Below, one piece after another: positions 6,533-12,151 of a DNA stretch of 12,151 nucleotides; the first letter of the stretch is position 1, and each line of letters begins with the position of its first letter. Under the pieces are notes generated by a model that made no database searches, had not been told where the DNA came from, and was given only the letters and a program-made list of their open reading frames with translations. A program made the translations under genes and the position numbers. Origin of the DNA: Paracoccaceae bacterium. Its GTDB lineage: Bacteria > Pseudomonadota > Alphaproteobacteria > Rhodobacterales > Rhodobacteraceae. The stretch lies in assembly GCA_011525185.1 (NCBI GenBank), contig WTIQ01000508.1, positions 1-12,151 of the forward strand, in the 5' to 3' direction.

Positions 6533-6922
6533 ATGTCGCAGGCGATTTTAGAACATGTGAATTATACGACAAAAAATCCGCAAAAGACCGCAGCATGGAT
6601 GCAAAAGGTATTTGGTTGGACGATCAGATGGGAAGGACCCGCTCTCAATGATGGATATACAATCCATATTGGAGGGGATGCGTTTTACATCGCGCTTTAT
6701 GCTCCAGCTGAGGCACCGCTTGCCTCCTCTGATCCGCATAGTGTCCAAAATGGTCTAAATCACCTTGGTGTTATCGTTGAGGACCTTGCTGCCACTGAGG
6801 TCGCTGCAAAAGCGCTGGGCTTTGTAACATATGGGCATGCCGATTACGCGCCGGGCCAAAGATTTTATTTCAAAGATGACAGTGACGTTGAATTTGAAAT
6901 TGTGTCCTATCGTACGGATTAA
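6533..6922 (+). CDS. VOC (glyoxalase/bleomycin-resistance fold) protein, probable SoxR target
   Basis: 129-residue single-subunit member of the vicinal-oxygen-chelate superfamily. Two beta-alpha-beta-beta-beta modules are recognisable: ILEHVNYTTKNPQKTAAWMQ opens module 1 and LNHLGVIVEDLAATEVAAKA opens module 2. Candidate metal ligands are His8, His77 and Glu122 (VEFEIVSY). The family includes glyoxalase I, dioxygenases and antibiotic-binding proteins, and the substrate here cannot be deduced. The ATG at 6533 is preceded by AAGGGAGAG about 8 bases upstream. Its promoter carries a SoxR box, so induction by redox-cycling compounds is likely and a role in handling such compounds or their products is a reasonable inference. 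It is followed by the hairpin in front of xth. Confidence 0.86.
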   Translation: MSQAILEHVNYTTKNPQKTAAWMQKVFGWTIRWEGPALNDGYTIHIGGDAFYIALYAPAEAPLASSDPHSVQNGLNHLGVIVEDLAATEVAAKALGFVTYGHADYAPGQRFYFKDDSDVEFEIVSYRTD

Positions 6923-6938
6923 CACTGTAAGATGCCAC

Positions 6939-6977
6939 ATCCTTATGTTAGGGCGAGTGCGTTTCTAACATAAGGAT
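6939..6977 (+). promoter_or_regulatory. 13-bp perfect hairpin masking the xth ribosome binding site
   Basis: ATCCTTATGTTAG (6939-6951) and CTAACATAAGGAT (6965-6977) are exact reverse complements around a 13-base loop. The 3' arm contains AAGGA (6972-6976), the only good SD for the xth GTG at 6985 (8 bases away), so a folded RNA would hide the ribosome site. No T-run follows, so it is not a standard terminator. It could instead be a DNA operator for a dimeric regulator. Confidence 0.7.
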
Positions 6978-6984
6978 CTCATTC

Positions 6985-7773
6985 GTGCCCATTACTCTTG
7001 CCACTTGGAATATTAATTCTGTTCGTTTGCGTGCGGATTTAGTGACAAAATTGATGCGACAGGATTCTCCTGACATTTTATGTTTGCAAGAGTGCAAATC
7101 CCCCGTTGATAAAATCCCCGTGTCTGTCTTTGCCGCATTGGGGTATGAGTACATGGTGGCACGGGGTGAAAAGGGCTATAATGGCGTTGCGATTTTCTCG
7201 CGTTTGCCGATGGAGGAAGCCGCTGCCGAGGATTTTGCCAAGCTAGGTCATGCCCGCCATATTGCCGCGCGTTTTCATAATGGTCTTATTGTACATAATT
7301 TTTATGTGCCCGCGGGTGGCGATGTACCAGATCGCGAGAAAAACGAGAAATTTGGTCAAAAGCTAGATTACCTGTCCGACATGGCAACTTACTTTAAAAC
7401 CAACGCGCCGCAAAAATCGGTGCTTGTCGGTGACTTGAATATTGCCCCGCGCGAAGATGATGTTTGGGACCACAAAAAGATGCTGAAAGTCGTCTCACAT
7501 ACAACTATCGAAGTTGAGGCCTTGGCCCAAGTCCAAGACGCGGGGGGCTGGGTAGATGTGACGCGCCAAGATATTCCAGAGGGACGTCTTTATTCGTGGT
7601 GGTCATATCGAGCCCGCGATTGGGACGCCGCCGACAAGGGGCGTCGCTTGGATCATATCTGGGCGACCAAGGACATTGCGCCATCGGCGTCGGCCTCACG
7701 TATTTTGCGTGAAGCGCGGGGATGGGACAAGCCAAGTGACCATGCTCCAGTTTTTGCGACATTTGACCTTTGA
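6985..7773 (+). CDS. xth: Exodeoxyribonuclease III / AP endonuclease
   Basis: 262-residue ExoIII-family enzyme (usual length) that cleaves 5' to abasic sites and trims blocked 3' ends in base-excision repair. The catalytic set is complete: Asn9 in TWNINSVR, metal-binding Glu36 in LCLQECK, Tyr107 in NFYVPAGG, Asp150 and Asn152 in GDLNIAP, Asp223 in RRLDHIWAT, and Asp252/His253 in the terminal SDHAPV. YSWWSYRARDWDAADKG is the substrate-loop signature of the bacterial Xth group. The GTG start at 6985 is chosen because MPITLATWN begins there and AAGGA lies 8 bases upstream, although that site is inside the hairpin. It follows the SoxR-linked VOC gene by 62 bases. Read-through from the SoxR promoter is possible but unproven. 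cnoX follows after 57 bases. Confidence 0.95.
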   Translation: MPITLATWNINSVRLRADLVTKLMRQDSPDILCLQECKSPVDKIPVSVFAALGYEYMVARGEKGYNGVAIFSRLPMEEAAAEDFAKLGHARHIAARFHNGLIVHNFYVPAGGDVPDREKNEKFGQKLDYLSDMATYFKTNAPQKSVLVGDLNIAPREDDVWDHKKMLKVVSHTTIEVEALAQVQDAGGWVDVTRQDIPEGRLYSWWSYRARDWDAADKGRRLDHIWATKDIAPSASASRILREARGWDKPSDHAPVFATFDL

Positions 7774-7791
7774 ATTTATGAAACGTATCAC
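7763..7791 (+). promoter_or_regulatory. Possible cnoX promoter
   Basis: TTGACC (7763-7768) and TATCAC (7786-7791) are 17 bases apart, overlapping the last codons of xth and lying 39 bases upstream of the cnoX ATG. The -35 matches consensus at five of six positions and the -10 at four. Resemblance only. Confidence 0.35.
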
Positions 7792-7830
7792 CATATCTCG
7801 GTACAAGGCCGTGACGAAAGGGATTGACCC

Positions 7831-8745
7831 ATGTTGGAACTAGGACAAAATACAGCTGCTGGCGGATCAAACAATGTCTTTGATGCGACTGATGCAACCT
7901 TCATGAGCGATGTTGTTGAACAGAGCCAAAAGGTACCCGTGATTGTAGATTTTTGGGCCCCGTGGTGTGGTCCGTGCAAGACACTTGGTCCACAGCTTGA
8001 GGCAGCTGTAGCGGCCGCAAATGGTGCCGTGAAAATGGCGAAGGTCAATGTGGATGAAAATCAAATGATTGCTGGCCAATTGCGCGTGCAATCCATCCCG
8101 ACTGTTTATGCTTTTTGGCAAGGACAACCCATCGATGGGTTCCAAGGCGCGGTCCCTGGTTCAGAGATTGAGGCTTTTGTGAAGCGCGTCGTTGAGGCAT
8201 CAGGTGGCGATGCAAGTGGCGGATTGGACGAGGCTGTTGCGGCTGCTGAAGAATTTTTGGAAAATGGTGCGGCCGAGGATGCGGCGGCAACCTTTGCAGC
8301 CGTGCTAGAGGAAATGCCGGATAATGCGGCAGCACTTGGCGGCCTTGTACGTGCGCATATCGCGCTCGGGGATACTGAACAAGCCGAGGCGATTTTAAAT
8401 GGTGCATCGGTGGACATTGCGAAAACGCCTGAATTGGAAACGGCGTTTGCGCAACTAGAACTGGCAAAACAGGCGGCGGATGCGGGGCCAGTTGGTGAGT
8501 TGCAAGATAAGCTAAACACGGATCCAGACGATCACCAAAGTCGTTTCGACCTCGCACAGGCGCTTTATGCGGGAGGGGATGCCGAGGGCGCTGTCGAGGC
8601 CTTACTGGAACTTTTCAGACGCGACCGTGAGTGGAACGAAGGCGCCGCAAAAGCGCAACTCTTTACCATCTTTGATGCGCTTGCTCCAAATGATGCTATC
8701 GCCTTGAACGGGCGTAGAAAATTGAGCTCTTTGATATTTGCCTGA
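7831..8745 (+). CDS. cnoX: CnoX-type chaperedoxin (thioredoxin domain plus TPR-like region)
   Basis: 304-residue cytoplasmic protein. Residues about 15-125 form a thioredoxin fold with active site WCGPC (Cys46, Cys49) in VDFWAPWCGPCK and cis-proline Pro90 in SIPTVYAF. Residues about 130-304 are alanine-rich helical TPR-like repeats, ending in the family tail AKAQLFTIFDALAPNDAIALNGRRKLSSLIF. CnoX/YbbN proteins hold unfolded clients for GroEL and DnaK during oxidative stress. E. coli YbbN lacks the redox-active CXXC, whereas the Caulobacter type keeps it, and this one has an intact CXXC and should be redox-competent. The ATG at 7831 has AAAGGGA about 7 bases upstream. It heads a tight cluster with the LON-domain and Trm112 genes. 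Such genes are often labelled trxA, but the C-terminal half rules out a plain thioredoxin. Confidence 0.92.
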   Translation: MLELGQNTAAGGSNNVFDATDATFMSDVVEQSQKVPVIVDFWAPWCGPCKTLGPQLEAAVAAANGAVKMAKVNVDENQMIAGQLRVQSIPTVYAFWQGQPIDGFQGAVPGSEIEAFVKRVVEASGGDASGGLDEAVAAAEEFLENGAAEDAAATFAAVLEEMPDNAAALGGLVRAHIALGDTEQAEAILNGASVDIAKTPELETAFAQLELAKQAADAGPVGELQDKLNTDPDDHQSRFDLAQALYAGGDAEGAVEALLELFRRDREWNEGAAKAQLFTIFDALAPNDAIALNGRRKLSSLIFA

Positions 8746-8771
8746 TGGGTTTTACGAGCTACACTTAGGTC

Positions 8772-9410
8772 ATGATACCAATTACCGAATTGCCGCAAAT
8801 CATTCCTGTTTTTCCCTTGCCAGGTGCTCTTTTGTTGCCGCGCTCACGATTGCCGCTCCACATTTTTGAGCCAAGATATCTGGCGATGATACAGGATGTG
8901 CTGAAAACGCCTGAGCGGCTCATTGGCATGATACAGACCAGCTCGCACAACGAGCAAGAGAGGATGCAGACGATTGGCTGCGCTGGTCGTTTGACCCAGT
9001 TTTCTGAAACTGAAGATGGTCGTTATATGATTACTCTTACTGGTGTGAGCCGCTATCGCATCAGGGACGAAGTCAAGGGATTTACACCTTATCGCCGCTT
9101 TGAGGTCGACTGGAAGGGATTTGACGGTGATCAAGCCGCGACCGAAAAAGACCCAAAATTTGATCGCAAAGCCTTTTTTGAACTTCTGGCGCGATACTTT
9201 GAATCGCGGGGGCTTTCAACGGATTGGGATACTCTAAAGGATGCCGATGACGAATTGTTGATCAATTCACTTTCCATGCTTTTGGATTTTGAAACTGAGG
9301 AAAAACAGGCACTCTTAGAGGCACCGTCCCTCGTCACGCGTCGTGAGACAATCATAACACTGCTCGAGTACACTCTGAGAGGTGGAGATTCTGATGAGAT
9401 TTTACAATGA
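8772..9410 (+). CDS. Stand-alone LON substrate-binding-domain protein
   Basis: 212-residue protein made only of the Lon protease N-terminal (substrate-binding) domain. The hallmark opening is IPVFPLPGALLLPRSRLPLHIFEPRYLAM (residues 11-39), then IGCAGRLTQF and YMITLTGVSRYRI. No AAA+ ATPase or Ser-Lys protease domain follows, so it is not a protease. Members of this family are widespread in alphaproteobacteria and their role is unclear (adaptor or chaperone-like binding is proposed by analogy). The ATG at 8772 fits the family N-terminus, although the only SD-like AGG lies just 2 bases upstream, so translation may depend on coupling from cnoX, which ends 26 bases before. Its stop overlaps the Trm112 start (ATGA). 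Confidence 0.92.
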   Translation: MIPITELPQIIPVFPLPGALLLPRSRLPLHIFEPRYLAMIQDVLKTPERLIGMIQTSSHNEQERMQTIGCAGRLTQFSETEDGRYMITLTGVSRYRIRDEVKGFTPYRRFEVDWKGFDGDQAATEKDPKFDRKAFFELLARYFESRGLSTDWDTLKDADDELLINSLSMLLDFETEEKQALLEAPSLVTRRETIITLLEYTLRGGDSDEILQ

Positions 9411-9604
9411 CATCGGCTCCAGTCAGCTTTGATAGGCGCATGTTGGAGGTGCTAGTGTGCCCGCATTCGCTGAGCACCCTTGAATATGATGCTGCGAGAA
9501 ATGAGCTAATTTCACGCCGCGCTGGGCTTGCCTATCCGATACGGGACGGAATTCCAATTATGCTCGCAGAAGAGGCGCGTTCGCTCGAGTACGACGAACC
9601 TTAG
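9407..9604 (+). CDS. Trm112-family protein (YcaR/UPF0434-like)
   Basis: 65-residue small protein of the Trm112 family. In eukaryotes and archaea Trm112 activates methyltransferases of tRNA, rRNA and release factors. Bacterial YcaR-like members are less well understood. Family signs are MLEVLVCPHSLSTLEYD and the terminal zinc-ribbon half LAYPIRDGIPIMLAEEAR. Only one cysteine (Cys18) remains, with His20 and no CXXC pair, so zinc binding as in classical members is doubtful. This loss is common in proteobacterial homologues. The ATG lies in the LON-gene stop (4-base overlap), making it the last gene of the cnoX-LON-trm112 unit. Stop is TAG at 9602-9604. Confidence 0.9.
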   Translation: MTSAPVSFDRRMLEVLVCPHSLSTLEYDAARNELISRRAGLAYPIRDGIPIMLAEEARSLEYDEP

Positions 9605-9655
9605 AGTATTTTGCTCGGAACCTATCCATATTCGGGCGTCTTGTGTTGGGAATGT

Positions 9656-9759
9656 TTAGAGCGTGTCACGTGTAATCGGATTCATTTGACACGCTCTAAC
9701 TTATTCTTTTGCCCGCATGTTCGAACCGCCAAACCGGTACCCACTTTGGCTGAACATGC
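9656..9759. repeat. Two-hairpin intergenic repeat-like element
   Basis: Two adjacent palindromes fill most of the 189-base convergent gap between trm112 and the ubiquinone hydroxylase gene. Hairpin 1: TTAGAGCGTGTCA (9656-9668) pairs perfectly with TGACACGCTCTAA (9687-9699), with an 18-base loop containing AATCGGATTCATT. Hairpin 2: GCATGTTC (9715-9722) pairs with GAACATGC (9752-9759), with an inner GCCAAA/TTTGGC stem (9728-9733, 9745-9750) capped by CCGGTACCCAC. The style (AGAGCG..., AATCGGATTCA, AACCGGTACCCACTT) is what I recall from multicopy intergenic palindromes of Rhizobiales and Rhodobacterales. Copy number cannot be tested here. Its position suits a bidirectional transcript end. No coding sequence is seen in 9605-9793. 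Confidence 0.75.
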
Positions 9760-9793
9760 TTTAAAATCAGTACGTGCTTTTAAGCGCCGTATT

Positions 9794-11008
9794 CTACCGC
9801 ATCAACTCGGGCAATTCTCCACTCAAACCCGCGGCCTGACGCATCATGGCGGTCTTGAGGGACGGGGTATTTTCAATCACGTGAATGCCCGTCGTCCTTA
9901 TGGCTCTCAAGATCGGATTGTTGCTCGAAAAGAGGTGGTTGAAGCTATCTAGCGCAAGCGAAAGGGCGGTTGCATCAAACCGGCGCCACTCCTGATAACG
10001 GGCGAGTGTTGCGTCAGCCCCAATATCTTCTCCCCTTTGTTTTGCCTCCGTGATGACGTCAATCAGTGCTGCAATGTCTCTCAACCCTGAATTTAATCCC
10101 TGCCCCGCAATTGGATGCATACCGTGGGCGGCGTCCCCAATCAGCGCCGTTCGCGCGGCCACAAACTTGCGCGCAAGGCTCAGGTTCAAGGGATAACTGT
10201 AACGCTGTCCTACAAGCTTGATCTTGCCCAGAAATGTGCCAAAGCGAGGGCGTAAGACGTCCAGATAGGCTCTCTCATCAAGTGACATGATCGTGTCAGC
10301 GTTTTCTTTTGTTTCGGTCCAAACAATCGAGCAGCGGTTGCCCTTTAGTGGTAAAATCGCAAGCGGACCAGGCGGCATAAAATGTTGATAAGCAATGCCA
10401 TTGTGCGGGTGTTCATGCTCTAAGGCACAGACCAGAGAGGTCTGGGCATAGTCCCATCCTTCATAACCAATACCTACACTTTTCGCGAAGGCGCTTGTCC
10501 GTCCATCTGCACAGACTGCAATTTTTGCGCGTAAGTCAGAGCCATCGCGCGCAATCAGCTTGAGATAACGCCCCTCTTGCTCTGCATCAACAATCTCGGT
10601 TTTGTCGAGATAGTGAATCGTTTTCACTTCATCCAGCATTTCCACGAGAGCAGGTCTGAGGTGGCGATCTTCGACCATATGCCCCATTGGCCCTTCGTAG
10701 AGGTCGTGATGATCAAAATGAAGTAAGGGAGCGGAGGGCGTGCCATGGACAGGCCCATCCGATATTTTGATGTCCAAAATCGGCTGTGAAACCTGTTCAA
10801 GATGATCCCACAAGCCCAGTTTGCGCAGCATCCGCACCGAGCTATGGGCCATTGCGTAGGATCGCCCATCAAAAGCGTCTGCCTCAAGATCACCTTTTGG
10901 CGCCTTGTCAATAATAGTAGCGCTCAAGCCTGCGCGTGCCGCTGCCAAGGCCATCATGCGCCCTGCAAGACCGCCGCCAATAATCGCAATGTCTGTTGTG
11001 CTTTGCAT
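9794..11008 (-). CDS. UbiH/UbiF/COQ6-family FAD hydroxylase for ubiquinone synthesis
   Basis: 404-residue flavoprotein monooxygenase (usual length) that hydroxylates the ring of a ubiquinone precursor at the inner membrane. It has the dinucleotide-binding GGGLAG in IAIIGGGLAGRMMALAAARAG (8-28), the second FAD/NADPH motif AVCADGRTSAFAKSVGI, and the ribityl-binding GDAAHGMHPIAGQGLNSGLRD that marks the UbiH/VisC/COQ6 group. Which ring carbon it hydroxylates (UbiH, UbiF or alphaproteobacterial UbiL-type specificity) cannot be judged, so I give no symbol. The ATG at 11008 places the FAD motif at the normal distance, and an AAAGG sits unusually close (1 base) upstream. It is divergent from the amidase gene across 80 bases and convergent with trm112 across the two-hairpin element. 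Confidence 0.93.
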   Translation of the reverse strand: MQSTTDIAIIGGGLAGRMMALAAARAGLSATIIDKAPKGDLEADAFDGRSYAMAHSSVRMLRKLGLWDHLEQVSQPILDIKISDGPVHGTPSAPLLHFDHHDLYEGPMGHMVEDRHLRPALVEMLDEVKTIHYLDKTEIVDAEQEGRYLKLIARDGSDLRAKIAVCADGRTSAFAKSVGIGYEGWDYAQTSLVCALEHEHPHNGIAYQHFMPPGPLAILPLKGNRCSIVWTETKENADTIMSLDERAYLDVLRPRFGTFLGKIKLVGQRYSYPLNLSLARKFVAARTALIGDAAHGMHPIAGQGLNSGLRDIAALIDVITEAKQRGEDIGADATLARYQEWRRFDATALSLALDSFNHLFSSNNPILRAIRTTGIHVIENTPSLKTAMMRQAAGLSGELPELMR

Positions 11009-11088
11009 GCCTTTGCATATGATGCTTTTCTACGGTTTGTCCATAATCTCAATCGCCGCATACCATTGTCACTAACGGGAGAGTTCTC

Positions 11089-12151
11089 ATGAGCAAGTAT
11101 TTTGGAGTGTCTGCCTATGATTTAGGGCGAGCCATTGATCAGGGGACGCTTGATCCTGTTGAGTTAAGCGAAGCTTATCTGTCTGCGATTGCGGAAAATC
11201 CACATTCAGATCGCATTTACACAATGGCGACACCTGATCGCGCCCGCGCAGAAGCGCGCGCGGCAAAAGAGCGGGCTAAAAGTGGGTTTCGGCTCTCTCC
11301 CCTTGATGGTGTCCCTCTCAGTTGGAAGGATTTGTTTGATACCGCTGGGTATAAAACCGAAGCGGGCACGGCCCTTCTCAAGGGGAGGGTACCTGAACAG
11401 GATGCCAAATGCCTTCAGGCGGCCACGGCGGCGGGTTTGGTCTGCATCGGCAAAACACATATGTCAGAACTTGCCTTTTCAGGCCTTGGGCTAAATCCCG
11501 TGACGGCAACGCCGCCCAATGTTAATTTTGAACACGCTGTTCCGGGCGGTTCATCTTCGGGAGCGGCGGCCTCTGTTGCCTTTGAGCTTGCGCCTGCTGC
11601 GATTGGATCAGATACAGGTGGGTCCGTGCGCATTCCTGCCGCGTGGAATGATTTGGTTGGATTAAAAACAACGGCTGGTTTGGTCTCCCTAGAGGGGGTC
11701 GTTCCACTTTGCGCGCGCTTTGATACCGTTGGACCGTTGAGCAAGACCGTTGAGGATGCCGCGTATTTGCACGCCGCACTGTTGGGGCAGGGGCCCTTTG
11801 ACCTGAAAGGAGCTTCACTTTCTGATTTCAAACTTGCGATTTTAAAAGATGACATTCTTTCAGAAACCCGTGAGGCACCAGGTGCAGCCTTTGAGGATTC
11901 AGTTGCGCGTTTATCTCGCAAAGGTGCTCACCTCTCAGAGGTCTCGATTGGGTTTTTATCCCACGCCACAAGTCAAAGCTCTATTTTGTTTAATTCCGAG
12001 GCCTATGGCACATGGAAAACCGAAATTGAGGCCGCACCAGAGGTGATGTTTCATGAAATTTTGACGCGCTTTCGTGGCGGAGCAGAGGTGAAAGCGGCAG
12101 ATTTTGTTGCTGAATGGCAAAACTTGGAGCGTTTGCGTAAAGTCTATCAGG
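11089..12151 (+). CDS. Amidase-signature family hydrolase (3' end outside window)
   Basis: The first 354 residues of an amidase are visible and open to the window edge. The Ser-cisSer-Lys triad is complete: Lys80 in LSWKDLFDTAGY, Ser155 in VPGGSSSGAAA and the nucleophile Ser179 in SDTGGSVRIPA, with the family spacing (75 and 24 residues). VGLKTTAGLVSLEGVVPL and FDTVGPLSKTVEDAA follow. Family members hydrolyse amides, and the group includes GatA and many catabolic amidases. The opening (MSKYFGVSAYDLGRAIDQGTL) and the lack of gatC or gatB nearby argue for a catabolic amidase over GatA, but the substrate cannot be told. The ATG at 11089 has a strong GGGAGAG 5 bases upstream. A weak promoter, TTGTCC (11037) with TACCAT (11061), is possible. 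It would run divergently from the ubiquinone hydroxylase gene. Confidence 0.92.
   Translation, partial: MSKYFGVSAYDLGRAIDQGTLDPVELSEAYLSAIAENPHSDRIYTMATPDRARAEARAAKERAKSGFRLSPLDGVPLSWKDLFDTAGYKTEAGTALLKGRVPEQDAKCLQAATAAGLVCIGKTHMSELAFSGLGLNPVTATPPNVNFEHAVPGGSSSGAAASVAFELAPAAIGSDTGGSVRIPAAWNDLVGLKTTAGLVSLEGVVPLCARFDTVGPLSKTVEDAAYLHAALLGQGPFDLKGASLSDFKLAILKDDILSETREAPGAAFEDSVARLSRKGAHLSEVSIGFLSHATSQSSILFNSEAYGTWKTEIEAAPEVMFHEILTRFRGGAEVKAADFVAEWQNLERLRKVYQ

Noticed and set aside
6939..6977. Intrinsic terminator for the VOC gene
   Set aside because: The stem is AT-rich and not followed by a T-run (TAAGGATCTCATTCG follows), so a terminator role is less likely than SD masking or an operator.
8045..8557. 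170-residue minus-strand open frame, His/Pro-rich, inside cnoX
   Set aside because: It is antisense to a well-supported gene, has low-complexity composition and no recognisable domain or ribosome site.
9407..9604. Trm112 gene as a truncated remnant because the CXXC pair is missing
   Set aside because: The length and C-terminal domain are complete, and proteobacterial homologues commonly lack the cysteines, so it is read as an intact gene.
9611..9952. 113-residue plus-strand open frame after trm112
   Set aside because: It runs through the palindromic element and into the antisense of the hydroxylase 3' end. The start has no SD and the product resembles nothing known, so it is chance coding across a repeat.
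11415..11921. 168-residue minus-strand open frame
   Set aside because: It is the antisense shadow of the amidase gene, whose catalytic triad lies in the opposite strand. Composition is Ser/Ala/Pro-rich with no family motif.

Overview
The window looks like ordinary core chromosome of an alphaproteobacterium of the Rhodobacterales (roseobacter-like), inferred from protein style and gene order: leuS-lptE-holA, a CenR-type response regulator, a RibA with a RibB-like front half, and a cnoX-LON-trm112 cluster. GC content is moderate by eye. There is no mobile element, phage gene, CRISPR array, tRNA or rRNA that I can support. Genes are densely packed, with several 4-base stop/start overlaps, and there is no gene-free stretch longer than 300 bases.

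Layout. (1) 1-2740, plus strand: an operon with the 3' part of leuS (leucyl-tRNA synthetase), an LptE-like outer-membrane lipoprotein and holA (DNA polymerase III delta). (2) 2827-3489, plus: the PLP-homeostasis protein YggS. It runs 38 bases into the 3' end of the next unit. (3) 3452 to about 5058, minus: ribA (GTP cyclohydrolase II with a degenerate RibB-like N-terminal domain), coupled by an ATGA overlap to a YkuD-type L,D-transpeptidase. (4) 5316-5993, plus: a PhoB/OmpR-class response regulator that I identify as CenR, with no kinase gene next to it. (5) 6011-6922: soxR (minus) divergent from a VOC/glyoxalase-fold gene (plus), with a textbook SoxR box in a 19-bp-spaced promoter between them. 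(6) 6985-9604, plus: xth (exonuclease III), the chaperedoxin cnoX, a stand-alone LON-domain protein and a Trm112-family protein. A 13-bp perfect hairpin in front of xth buries its ribosome binding site. (7) 9605-9793: a convergent gap holding a two-hairpin repeat-like element. (8) 9794-11008, minus: a UbiH/UbiF/COQ6-type flavin hydroxylase for ubiquinone. (9) 11089 to the end, plus: an amidase-signature enzyme cut by the window edge.

How the genes fit together. Most are housekeeping genes for translation, replication, LPS assembly, riboflavin, PLP and ubiquinone. A redox/oxidative-stress theme runs through 6011-8745: SoxR, its probable VOC target, an AP endonuclease and a redox chaperone. I found no convincing new multi-gene system. 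The items most worth checking are the SoxR promoter unit, the SD-masking hairpin before xth, the degenerate RibB half of RibA, and the two-hairpin repeat at 9656-9759.
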